Assembly: GCA_964544635.1 (NCBI GenBank)
Contig: CAZJCK010000062.1
Coordinates: 1 to 21,259, forward strand
DNA from: CAZJCK01 sp964544635
Lineage (GTDB): Bacteria > Zixibacteria > MSB-5A5 > GN15 > FEB-12
Length of the DNA stretch: 21,259 nt
Reading direction: 5' to 3'
Shown here one piece after another: positions 1 to 6,478 of this stretch; within the stretch, counting starts at the first letter, position 1, and each line of letters starts with the position of its first letter. A program made the position numbers and the translations under genes. The notes beneath the pieces are model-generated. The model did no database searches. It had not been told where the DNA came from and saw only the letters and a list, made by a program, of their open reading frames with translations.

Positions 1-51
1 CCCTCGCCTTCGCGAGGGCGACGTGGGGGAGCGAGTCTACAATACAAATAC

Positions 52-79
52 GCCGGAAGTCCCTGCGGGACATTCCGGC
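52..79. repeat. Intergenic palindrome, REP-like candidate
   Basis: GCCGGAAGTCCC (52-63) pairs with GGGACATTCCGGC (67-79) through 12 base pairs, with one bulged A at 72 and a three-base loop TGC. There is no T-tract on either side, so it is not a typical terminator. GC-rich palindromes containing ATTCCGGC are common dispersed intergenic repeats in bacteria. Whether this one is repeated in its genome cannot be seen from one window. Confidence 0.5.
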
Positions 80-343
80 CTGCCTGAATCCCCACCAATT
101 CCTGCGCCGATAGATCGCCGTTTCTGCGAAATCTGTCCCGCCCGTCACAGGCAAGGGATCAGCACAGGAACGTTAAGAGATTATGCAACAAGAGGATACG
201 CCGATTGAACGCGCCCCGGCACACTGTTTGTATGTATATTGGTTCGCCGGAAGCGAATAACTTCGATCGGGTGACCGGTCAGGATGGCTGGTCGGGCCGG
301 GTCGATGTTATGGCGGCACGTTTCCGGTTGGTGAGGAGAGAGA

Positions 344-375
344 GGTCCCAACAGATTCTGCTGGGACCTTCTTTC
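344..375. terminator. Terminator-like hairpin, possibly bidirectional
   Basis: GGTCCCA (344-350) pairs with TGGGACC (362-368). An inner CAG/CTG pair continues the stem across one A/C mismatch, with loop ATT. On the plus side it is followed by TTCTTTC. On the minus side it is followed by a C/T-rich run. It lies about 49 bases beyond the stop of the minus-strand PEP-CTERM gene, so it is most useful as that gene's terminator, although the better T-run is on the plus strand. Confidence 0.5.
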
Positions 376-416
376 ATTGAGCCTGGAAAATTTGCGTGAA
401 AAAGAAAGAATCGGGC

Positions 417-1019
417 TTAGCTGAAACGCCGCACGGCGACAAACAGTCCGCCCAGGCCAGCCAGCATCAGGACAACCGTCGACGGTTCCGGGATGACATG
501 GGAATGTCCGTCGTGAAACGTCGCCAGCTCATGGGTCGTCGCCAGAGCATTGCCACCCAGCGGTACGACATCGTACAACTCCAGACGGTAATTGAAGTAC
601 CCCTGGTCGTTGCCCAGTATCGCAAGCGGGATGTCGAGCTGCATCATGTAACGGTCCCACGTAAACGCCGCCGTACCACTGTTGCCGGCCGGAAAGCCGG
701 GGGACAGATTAAGGACATCGAGAGTATTGTTGGCACGGTCATCCACGCCACGCACCACATATTCGACTCCCAGAGGGCCGTTGCGATACCCCGTCCGTGA
801 GTCCTGGTCCATGTCCATGAACAGGTTGAAGGCCCAGCCCCCGATAAGATCGGGCGCATAGATAGTGAGCGACGGGTCGAAATGGGCGGTATACTGCAGG
901 CGGTCACCGATGACATAGGCGTCAATGTGCGAGACGATCGGAATTCTGGCGTTGCCGGTACTGGTCAGTAACAATAGCACAACGAGCAGCATAGCTGCTG
1001 CATATAGCGATTTTCTCAT
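417..1019 (-). CDS. Secreted PEP-CTERM sorting-domain protein
   Basis: A 200-residue exported protein. It has a signal peptide (Arg/Lys at 2-3, hydrophobic core about 5-20, likely cleavage near the Asn-Ala around 23-24). A beta-rich body follows, including an acidic FMDMDQDSRTGY stretch at 67-78 that resembles Ca-binding secreted beta-sandwich proteins. The C-terminal tripartite PEP-CTERM signal has VIPEPS at 175-180, a hydrophobic helix at about 181-195 and RR at 197-198. In this family the signal is cut by an exosortase and anchors or releases the protein during surface export; no exosortase lies in the window. The frame opens earlier, at 1076, but I chose the ATG at 1019 because GGGAG lies four bases upstream and the signal peptide begins there. 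The body's function is unknown. It is a single gene with its own promoter. Confidence 0.85.
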   Translation of the reverse strand: MRKSLYAAAMLLVVLLLLTSTGNARIPIVSHIDAYVIGDRLQYTAHFDPSLTIYAPDLIGGWAFNLFMDMDQDSRTGYRNGPLGVEYVVRGVDDRANNTLDVLNLSPGFPAGNSGTAAFTWDRYMMQLDIPLAILGNDQGYFNYRLELYDVVPLGGNALATTHELATFHDGHSHVIPEPSTVVLMLAGLGGLFVAVRRFS

Positions 1020-1082
1020 AAAACTCCCGAGTAACACTATCGTGGAAAAACTGTACCGACGTACCGTCGATAGCAATATCCC

Positions 1083-1110
1083 AAGATACCGTCACGGTAG
1101 TAACTGTCAA
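1083..1110 (-). promoter_or_regulatory. Sigma70-like promoter with embedded palindrome
   Basis: Reading leftward, TTGACA (1110-1105) and TATCTT (1088-1083) are separated by 16 bases, upstream of the PEP-CTERM gene. The 13-base palindrome TACCGTCACGGTA (1087-1099) fills most of the spacer and touches the -10, a position where a repressor or a spacer-remodelling activator would act. Further TACCG(A/T)C copies lie just downstream at 1054-1060 and 1062-1068. Confidence 0.5.
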
Positions 1111-1259
1111 GGGATCATTTTTCCTACCGGACCGCCACCCCCGAAGGCGTCTACTTCGCTCGCAAGAAAGTACTAAACTTGTGCAGAATCAATGACCGGC
1201 CGGACTGTTTCGTGCGCCGTTTGCCGGCGAATTCTCGTCTGATCGACTCGCAGGACGCC

Positions 1260-2285
1260 CTACCGAATAATCACATACTCCAGATCTTCATCCTTCGCCG
1301 GCGGGACTGTGACCTGTTTTGGCGGGTCGGTATCGAGCACCGTCACCTTGACCGACGGTTCGTTCTTCACCGCGGTATACCGTGCGGTGATCATCGCCGC
1401 CTTTTCGATCTTATCGTCCGACTGGTCGCCGATAAGGAGTGTCAACGGCGAACCCACGCCCAACGCCTCGAGCATCATATGATGCGGCTGTTTGTGGGCC
1501 CGCAGCGCCTTGTTGTCGTCTTCGTCGCGGCCGACGATCACTTTGGTATTCGGGTCCAAGCGGAAGTGACGGCCATACTTGAGCAGGTTCAGGTCCCCAA
1601 ACTGCAGATGACCGGTATTGGTCAACAGGTCGCGCAGACGGTTTGAATAGCCGGCATCGGTTAAGAGGCATCCCGAGGCAGGGGAGGGGTAATCCTCCAG
1701 CCCAAACTGTTTTGCCAGCTCCATCTGGCGCTTGCGGCCGCGCCCTGAGATTCTCTCGAGCTGTTCACGGTCGACCATGCCTGACAATTCCGGCTCGGTC
1801 GGCTCCAGCAGTTTGGCCGACAGCGGACGCAGGAGGCGTCCCTTCAGGCCGGTTTCCTTCATCGTCAGGTTCAGCTTGTCCTTCACCTGTGACATCGGCC
1901 GTTGCCCCAGTACCTCGCCGGTGATGATGAAGTCGGCGTTGACCATCTCCATGAACTCTTTTGCCTCATTGAGCATCAGGATGCGGCAGTCGGTACAGAC
2001 ATTCATATTCCTGCCGCGGCCATGTTGCGGATTTTCGACGATATCGACGAACTTCTGGCCCAGGTGCATCAGCTTAACATTGAAGCCGTATTTTTCGGCG
2101 GCCGGGTACGGATTGGCGCCGCACGACGAACGGTCGCCCAGATCACACCCGAAGTGGGTCATGAACGTCAGGGCGGTGACCTCGATGTCCTGATTCAGCA
2201 TCAACAGAATAGCCAGCGCCGAGTCGAGGCCGCCGGAAAACAGGGCGATGGCATGGCCACGTTTCTTGCTGGCATTATTGTACAT
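1260..2285 (-). CDS. ThiI/MnmA-like PP-loop tRNA thiolation enzyme
   Basis: A 341-residue cytoplasmic protein. The ATP-pyrophosphatase P-loop SGGLDS is at 17-22. CTDCR (Cys97, Cys100), ITGEVLGQRPMSQ (121-133) and SPASGCLLTD (Cys206) are the signature stretches of the ThiI-like AANH family that activates a tRNA uridine with ATP before sulfur insertion. The paired Cys97/Cys100 with Cys206 could hold a catalytic disulfide or a [4Fe-4S] cluster, as in some ThiI and MnmA relatives; that is inference. The rest, about 215-341, looks like the small RNA-binding module (NFACT-R-like) fused to this subfamily, replacing the THUMP domain of classical ThiI. Databases often label such proteins 'tRNA (5-methylaminomethyl-2-thiouridylate)-methyltransferase', which is misleading. 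The target uridine cannot be read from sequence. The ATG at 2285 has only a weak GAG upstream. The gene is divergent from mlaE. Confidence 0.8.
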   Translation of the reverse strand: MYNNASKKRGHAIALFSGGLDSALAILLMLNQDIEVTALTFMTHFGCDLGDRSSCGANPYPAAEKYGFNVKLMHLGQKFVDIVENPQHGRGRNMNVCTDCRILMLNEAKEFMEMVNADFIITGEVLGQRPMSQVKDKLNLTMKETGLKGRLLRPLSAKLLEPTEPELSGMVDREQLERISGRGRKRQMELAKQFGLEDYPSPASGCLLTDAGYSNRLRDLLTNTGHLQFGDLNLLKYGRHFRLDPNTKVIVGRDEDDNKALRAHKQPHHMMLEALGVGSPLTLLIGDQSDDKIEKAAMITARYTAVKNEPSVKVTVLDTDPPKQVTVPPAKDEDLEYVIIR

Positions 2286-2330
2286 AACTCAAACCCATTG
2301 TCTCTTTCGCTGTTGTCACTGTCACACAAA

Positions 2331-2351
2331 CAAGAGGCCATAGACCTCTTG
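2331..2351 (-). promoter_or_regulatory. Stem-loop at predicted mRNA 5' end
   Basis: CAAGAGG (2331-2337) pairs with CCTCTTG (2345-2351), with a seven-base loop; A2330 and T2352 can extend the stem to 8 bp. On the minus strand it starts about seven bases after the TATAAT box at 2364-2359, so the transcript of the thiolation enzyme would begin with this hairpin. A 5'-terminal stem-loop can protect an mRNA from decay; an operator or attenuator is also possible. Confidence 0.4.
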
Positions 2352-2358
2352 TAACGGT

Positions 2359-2364
2359 ATTATA
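2359..2364 (-). promoter_or_regulatory. Consensus -10 box for the thiolation gene
   Basis: The minus strand reads TATAAT exactly. No good -35 hexamer lies 16-18 bases upstream, so an activator or another recognition element would be needed. It sits about 75 bases before the ATG at 2285. Confidence 0.4.
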
Positions 2365-2399
2365 CGAATGTTTTGGTCGCTTTGCTTGCGCAAATTGGC

Positions 2400-2428
2400 T
2401 TGACGGTAACTGGCTTTCCGGCTACCCT
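2400..2428 (+). promoter_or_regulatory. Putative promoter of the mlaEFD operon
   Basis: TTGACG (2400-2405), a 17-base spacer and TACCCT (2423-2428) fit a sigma70-type promoter. It leaves a leader of about 90 bases before the proposed mlaE start and diverges from the thiolation-gene promoter. Confidence 0.45.
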
Positions 2429-2510
2429 TCAGCTCTTAGTGAACAACGAGGTAGAGTACCTATTTTTGCTCCTATAAACAATTGGCTCAAGCGGTTTGCA
2501 TTCGGCTGCC

Positions 2511-2515
2511 AGGAG
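2511..2515 (+). promoter_or_regulatory. Ribosome binding site deciding mlaE TTG start
   Basis: AGGAG at 2511-2515 lies nine bases before the TTG at 2525. It is the only good pairing of a Shine-Dalgarno site and a start codon near the beginning of the frame, and it supports a TTG start. Confidence 0.55.
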
Positions 2516-2524
2516 ATCACGATT

Positions 2525-3244
2525 TTGGCCGGCAAAATGTTTGCCGGTCTTTTCAAGCGGCCGTTCTATATCACCGAGATCTTCGAGCAGATGGCCTTTA
2601 TCGGTGTCGGCTCTCTGTACCTGGTATGCCTCACCGGTATTTTCGCAGGCCAGGGGTTTGCCCTGGCGTTTTCCAACGAACTGGCCGACTTTGGTGCCAA
2701 GGATTATCTGGGGCGGATCATGTCCATTTCCATCGTCCGCGAACTCGGCCCGGTCCTGACCGCCCTGATGATATCGGCCCGCGTTGCCGCCGGCATCACC
2801 GCCGAGATCGGTTCGATGAAATCGTCGAATCAGCTCGACGCCATGATCGCCTTTGGCATTGACCCCATCAAGAAACTGGCGGTACCGCGCCTGCTGGCCC
2901 TTATCGTGATGGTGCCGGTCCTGACGATTATCACCGACGCTATCGCGATTATTGGCGGCTGGATGGTTGCCACCCTGATTGCCAATATGAGCGGTACGCT
3001 GTACTGGGCGACCGTGAAAGAGCGCCTCATCTTCGGCAACCTGTTTATCGGCATTTTCAAACCGATCTGCTTTTCGTTCGTAATCGCCTTCATTGCCTGC
3101 TACAAGGGGTTTGCCGCCGAGGGCGGTACCAAGGGAGTCGGTAAGGCGACCACCGAGTCGGTCGTGCTGTCATCGATCAGCATTCTGATGGTGAACTTTT
3201 TCATCACCAAGGTCGTTCATTCTGCTATCAAGGGTTACCTATGA
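2525..3244 (+). CDS. mlaE: MlaE-family lipid ABC transporter permease
   Basis: A 239-residue inner-membrane permease of the MlaE family, the membrane subunit of the Mla phospholipid transporter between inner and outer membrane. Membrane stretches lie at about 22-48, 122-150, 170-195 and 213-230. The family hallmark is at 72-106: RELGPVLTALMISARVAAG, then AEIG and the QLDAM element. The start is TTG with AGGAG nine bases upstream. The same frame stays open further upstream and encodes a plausible N-terminal helix (NNWLKRFAFGCQEIT), and E. coli MlaE is longer at this end, so the true start may lie upstream at a rare codon such as ATT 2462. It overlaps mlaF by four bases (ATGA), which indicates translational coupling. 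Confidence 0.9.
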   Translation: MAGKMFAGLFKRPFYITEIFEQMAFIGVGSLYLVCLTGIFAGQGFALAFSNELADFGAKDYLGRIMSISIVRELGPVLTALMISARVAAGITAEIGSMKSSNQLDAMIAFGIDPIKKLAVPRLLALIVMVPVLTIITDAIAIIGGWMVATLIANMSGTLYWATVKERLIFGNLFIGIFKPICFSFVIAFIACYKGFAAEGGTKGVGKATTESVVLSSISILMVNFFITKVVHSAIKGYL

Positions 3245-4011
3245 TCGTTTTTGAGAATGTCGACTTTTCATACGGCGACCAGCCGATACTGAAGAATGTT
3301 TCTTTCACCGTCGACGCCGGCGAGTCGGTCGTCGTCATGGGACCGTCCGGCTCCGGCAAGTCAACCGTGCTGCGCCTCGTGCTCGGCCTCGTCTGTCCGC
3401 AACGTGGACGCATCCTCGTCGACGACAACAACATCTGTGTCATGAAGGAAAGACAGAAGCAGGAGATCCGCAAACAGATCGGTATGGTTTTTCAGGACGG
3501 CGCCCTGTTCGATTCCCTGACTGTCGGTGAAAATGTCGGCTACTACCTGATCGAACACAGCCGCATGGACTGGGGCGACATCGAGCGCAAGGCTCGTGAA
3601 ATGCTCGGCTTTGTCGGCCTCGATGCCGACGAAGTGATCAGCAAGCTGCCCGACCAGCTCTCCGGCGGTATGCAGCGACGGGTCGCCATCGGCCGCGCCC
3701 TGTTGTCGACCAACCCGAAAGTGATGCTCTACGACGAGCCGACCACCGGCCTCGATCCCCAGATGACCGCGAATATCCTGCGGCTGATTCAGCGGCTGCA
3801 CCGCGAGAACCGGGTCTCGACTATCATGGTCACGCACCAGATTGCCGACGCCCTGCAGATTGCCGAACGGTTTGTCGTCATCGTGGCAGGGGAGATGGTC
3901 TTTGACGGTACGGTCGACCAGTTGCGCGACTCGACCGACGAACGGGTGCGCAGTTTCCTCGCGCCGTTCCGCCATTCTATCGCCGAAGTAGCCGGTAGAC
4001 GATTCGTATAA
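3241..4011 (+). CDS. mlaF: MlaF-family ABC transporter ATPase
   Basis: A 256-residue cytoplasmic ATP-binding subunit driving the MlaE permease. All ABC motifs are intact: Walker A GPSGSGKST (34-42), Q-loop Gln85 in VFQDGALFDSLTV, signature LSGGMQRR (140-147), Walker B VMLYDEPTTGLDP (161-173) and switch His199 in MVTHQ. The FQDGALFDSLTV and LSGGMQRRVAIGRAL wording is typical of the MlaF branch rather than of amino-acid or metal importers. Length matches the family. The ATG overlaps the mlaE stop. The ATPase partner MlaB (STAS protein) is not encoded next to it. Confidence 0.95.
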   Translation: MIVFENVDFSYGDQPILKNVSFTVDAGESVVVMGPSGSGKSTVLRLVLGLVCPQRGRILVDDNNICVMKERQKQEIRKQIGMVFQDGALFDSLTVGENVGYYLIEHSRMDWGDIERKAREMLGFVGLDADEVISKLPDQLSGGMQRRVAIGRALLSTNPKVMLYDEPTTGLDPQMTANILRLIQRLHRENRVSTIMVTHQIADALQIAERFVVIVAGEMVFDGTVDQLRDSTDERVRSFLAPFRHSIAEVAGRRFV

Positions 4012-4065
4012 ATGAAACGGCCATATTGATGATTGACTGTCAGAATACAAGGAATAGATTACGGT

Positions 4066-4998
4066 ATGGATAAACCGAGCAGACTCCGATGGGCTAACCT
4101 GCGCGTCGGCCTGGTGGTGACGATCGCCATTGCGATCCTCTTCTGGGCGTCGTTCTCAGGCGGCGGCACCTCCATCTTCGAACCCAAGAACGAATTCACC
4201 GCCTACTTCCAGAACATCGACGGCCTCCTGGCCGGCTCGCCGATCTGGATGGCCGGTGTCGAGGTCGGCAATGTCAAGTCGATCAAATTCGTCAACCTCG
4301 ACTCGCTAAGGGTGGTGCAGATTGTCGGACGGGTAAAGGAAGATGTCTGGCCGATGGTGACCACTAAGTCGGAGGTGGCGCTCGGTACTATCGGCTTTCT
4401 CGGTGACAAGTATGTCGAAGTATTCCCCAGCCATGAGGGTGATCCGCTGGAAGAGGGTGGGATACTGCCGACGCGCGATATCGGCAGCGCCGAGGATTTG
4501 TTTGCGGCCGGCGAGGACGCCATGAATGAAGCCGGCGGCCTGGTGCGAAACCTCGATACCGTGCTGACGCGGATCAACGACGGGCGCGGCACCCTGGGGC
4601 AGATGGCGGTCAACGATACGCTTTACCACAGCCTGACCAGTCTCATGACTGAAATGACACGCCTGACGGCGGCGCTGCAAAAGAATCAGGAACGGATTAC
4701 TGTCTCGCTCGAACAAACTGCCAGCGCCGTGGCCGATCTGTCGGCAAAAGTGAATGAAAACCAGGGGACCATCGGACGCCTGGTCAACGATCCAAAACTG
4801 TATGACAACCTGGCGACGAGCACGGCGCGTCTCGACACCATTATGCAGCGCATCAATATGGCGGAGGGAAGTCTTGGTCTGCTGGTGAACGATACCTCGC
4901 TGTACAACGATGTCTCCAACCTGCTGGTCCGCGCGAGCAACCTGATCGCTGATATCCAGGCCCGCCCCCGCGAGTACTTCAAGTTTTCGGTTTTTTAG
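4066..4998 (+). CDS. mlaD: MlaD-family MCE lipid-binding protein
   Basis: A 310-residue periplasmic substrate-binding subunit anchored by one N-terminal helix (about 12-30). The MCE domain spans roughly 40-122, with the conserved IDGLLAGSPIWMAGVEVGNV (51-70) and LGTIGFLGDKYVEV (106-119). In this family MCE domains form a hexameric lipid-conducting ring on MlaE. A long helical region follows, carrying three copies of a motif like G-T-L-G-x-x-x-N-D-x-x-L-Y (173-190, 232-249, 266-283), seen in many MlaD proteins of FCB-type bacteria. The frame begins at a TTG at 4033, but the ATG at 4066 is preferred: it begins the MDKPSRLRW tail just before the helix and has AAGGA at 4049-4053, though the 12-base spacing is long. 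It is 54 bases after mlaF. No MlaC carrier gene is present. Confidence 0.92.
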   Translation: MDKPSRLRWANLRVGLVVTIAIAILFWASFSGGGTSIFEPKNEFTAYFQNIDGLLAGSPIWMAGVEVGNVKSIKFVNLDSLRVVQIVGRVKEDVWPMVTTKSEVALGTIGFLGDKYVEVFPSHEGDPLEEGGILPTRDIGSAEDLFAAGEDAMNEAGGLVRNLDTVLTRINDGRGTLGQMAVNDTLYHSLTSLMTEMTRLTAALQKNQERITVSLEQTASAVADLSAKVNENQGTIGRLVNDPKLYDNLATSTARLDTIMQRINMAEGSLGLLVNDTSLYNDVSNLLVRASNLIADIQARPREYFKFSVF

Positions 4999-5021
4999 CA
5001 TGATCCTCGCAGGCCAGTTCC

Positions 5022-5118
5022 GGCCGAACGCTTCGGCGCTATGAACAAAGCTGCCACACGTGCATCATACCCGGGTGGGTAGCCCGGAATCTCAAGCCCG
5101 CCGAAGGCGGAGCAGAGT
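5022..5118. repeat. Intergenic hairpin cluster between convergent genes
   Basis: Between mlaD and the convergent amidohydrolase gene lie three compact stems: GCCGAA/TTCGGC with loop CGC (5023-5037), CCGGG/CCCGG near 5071-5088, and CCGCC/GGCGG with loop GAA near 5100-5112. None carries a T-tract. They may act together as terminators for both convergent genes, or be dispersed intergenic repeats. No coding region is visible in 4999-5167. Confidence 0.35.
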
Positions 5119-5167
5119 TCCCGGTTTGAAAAGGTCAGCGCCACATTGTTCCTGACCGGCAATTCTG

Positions 5168-6478
5168 CTACTCCGCCACCGGTCTCGCGTCGTACTTTTC
5201 GTACAACTCTTTGTGCTTATCCGACAGATCCACCGCCGCACCGCCAATCCACATGTGCGTAACATTCACCTCAGAATGTTCCATGATGTCACCGTCGGAC
5301 ACGACAATTGTCGCCTTCTTGCCGACCTCAAGCGAGCCGATCCGATTATCGACACCGAAGATCTCGGCGGGGGAGAGGGTGATTGCCCTTAGCGCCGCTT
5401 CCTTCGGCAAACCATGCGCCGCCATCATCGCCGCCTCGTAGGCAATGTCGCGAAGTCGGGTAGTCCCGGCATCGCTGATGGCGAAGCGAATGCCGGCCTC
5501 ATGCAACTTCAGCGGAATCGTGTAATTCAGGTTCTGCGGCTCATAGCTGCGCTGTTGCGTACGGGTGCGACTGCTGGTGTAGATGACCGGGACATTCTGT
5601 TCTTTCAGCCGGTCAGCCAGCCGCCAGGAATCGAAGCCGCCTAATATGATTATGCGCAGGTCATATTCCCGGGCCAGGTCGAGGGCGCCGCGAATCTGAC
5701 GCGCATCGTCGGCCTCAACCAGCAGCGGCATGTCACCACCAAACAGCGGAATCATCTCCTCGAGACGCTGATCGACCCGGGTATCGGGGTCGGACAGCCG
5801 CGCCTTTTTGTAGTGACGCGCCGTCTCGAAGATATCCCACACCGCTTCACGCAGCTCGCGATTCCGCTTTGCCTGCTCTTCCGGTGTCTGTCGGATGTAC
5901 CAGCCGCGACGGATCCGTACATCCGGCCACGACATAACCATCGCCACCTCGAGTTGCTCCGCCGCATCTTCTTTCGTCCAGCCATCCATGTTCATCAGGC
6001 CGGCCTGGCCGCGAATGAGCGAACCGTACGGCGCTACCAGGGCTGTGCTGACGCCGTTGGAACGGATGGTCGGTATGATCTCCGAATCCGGATTATAGGC
6101 GATGTGCGCCTTGACGTCGGCATTGTTGCGGCCGATCTCGCGATGGTCGAGCGTCGCCCTTACCGCTGAAATCTCAATCAGGCCGAGCGCGCTGTACGAC
6201 GCAATCAGGCCGGGATAGACATGCTTGCCGGTGACATCGATCACCATGCAGTTCTCCGGCGGTGTGATACCCGCGCCGATCTGCGCGATCGTACCGTTCT
6301 CAAACAGCAGGTCGGTTGCTTCTTTCACACCATCACTGACTGTATACAGGTCGCCGCCCTTCAGCAGGATCGGCTGTGACTGCGGCTCGCCCGGAATGTA
6401 GTCATGGGCTTTACTCGCCCCGGCCACCACCACAAGCAAAGCCAACGCTGTTGCCCGAATGAATCGTGTAGTAATCAT
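5168..6478 (-). CDS. Secreted amidohydrolase-like protein lacking metal HxH
   Basis: A 436-residue exported protein of the imidazolonepropionase-related amidohydrolase superfamily. It has a signal peptide (1-24, ending ASKAHA-like), an N-terminal beta-sandwich strand set (about 38-88, GGDLYTVSDGV, ENGTIAQIGAGI, DVTGKHVYPG), a TIM-barrel body, and a C-terminal return to the sandwich (IGSLEVGKKATIVVSDGDI). Where active members have PG-F-x-D-x-H-S-H, this one reads YPGLIASYSALG (88-99), so the strand-1 metal histidines are missing. It may be catalytically dead or use another site, possibly as a partner of the larger amidohydrolase. Its ATG shares one base with that gene's stop (TAATG), so the two are translationally coupled. 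Such a large-plus-small pair is known in Bacteroidetes-type genomes. Confidence 0.82.
   Translation of the reverse strand: MITTRFIRATALALLVVVAGASKAHDYIPGEPQSQPILLKGGDLYTVSDGVKEATDLLFENGTIAQIGAGITPPENCMVIDVTGKHVYPGLIASYSALGLIEISAVRATLDHREIGRNNADVKAHIAYNPDSEIIPTIRSNGVSTALVAPYGSLIRGQAGLMNMDGWTKEDAAEQLEVAMVMSWPDVRIRRGWYIRQTPEEQAKRNRELREAVWDIFETARHYKKARLSDPDTRVDQRLEEMIPLFGGDMPLLVEADDARQIRGALDLAREYDLRIIILGGFDSWRLADRLKEQNVPVIYTSSRTRTQQRSYEPQNLNYTIPLKLHEAGIRFAISDAGTTRLRDIAYEAAMMAAHGLPKEAALRAITLSPAEIFGVDNRIGSLEVGKKATIVVSDGDIMEHSEVNVTHMWIGGAAVDLSDKHKELYEKYDARPVAE

Larger units (their letters stand above)
1..416. other. Gene-poor left edge with hairpins
   Basis: I see no convincing gene here. The open frames are short, have no ribosome-binding site or recognisable domain, and overlap each other. 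What is visible is structure: a 7-bp hairpin at 1-18 (CCCTCGC pairing with GCGAGGG), a long near-perfect hairpin at 52-79 and a terminator-like hairpin at 344-368. A 25-codon frame at 183-260 has plausible codons but nothing else to support it. The stretch may be the downstream flank of a gene lying outside the window. Confidence 0.6.

Noticed and set aside
183..260. 25-codon open frame starting ATG CAA CAA
   Set aside because: Plausible codon use, but no clear ribosome site, motif or promoter. Too short to claim.
23..399. Two overlapping plus-strand frames of 61 and 64 codons
   Set aside because: They run across strong hairpins, have poor starts and no recognisable protein features.
1215..1229. 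CGCCG/CGGCG hairpin after the thiolation gene as its terminator
   Set aside because: Only five base pairs and no T-tract on the minus strand.
3361..4050. Minus-strand 229-codon frame opposite mlaF
   Set aside because: Mirror of a gene with all ABC ATPase motifs in order.
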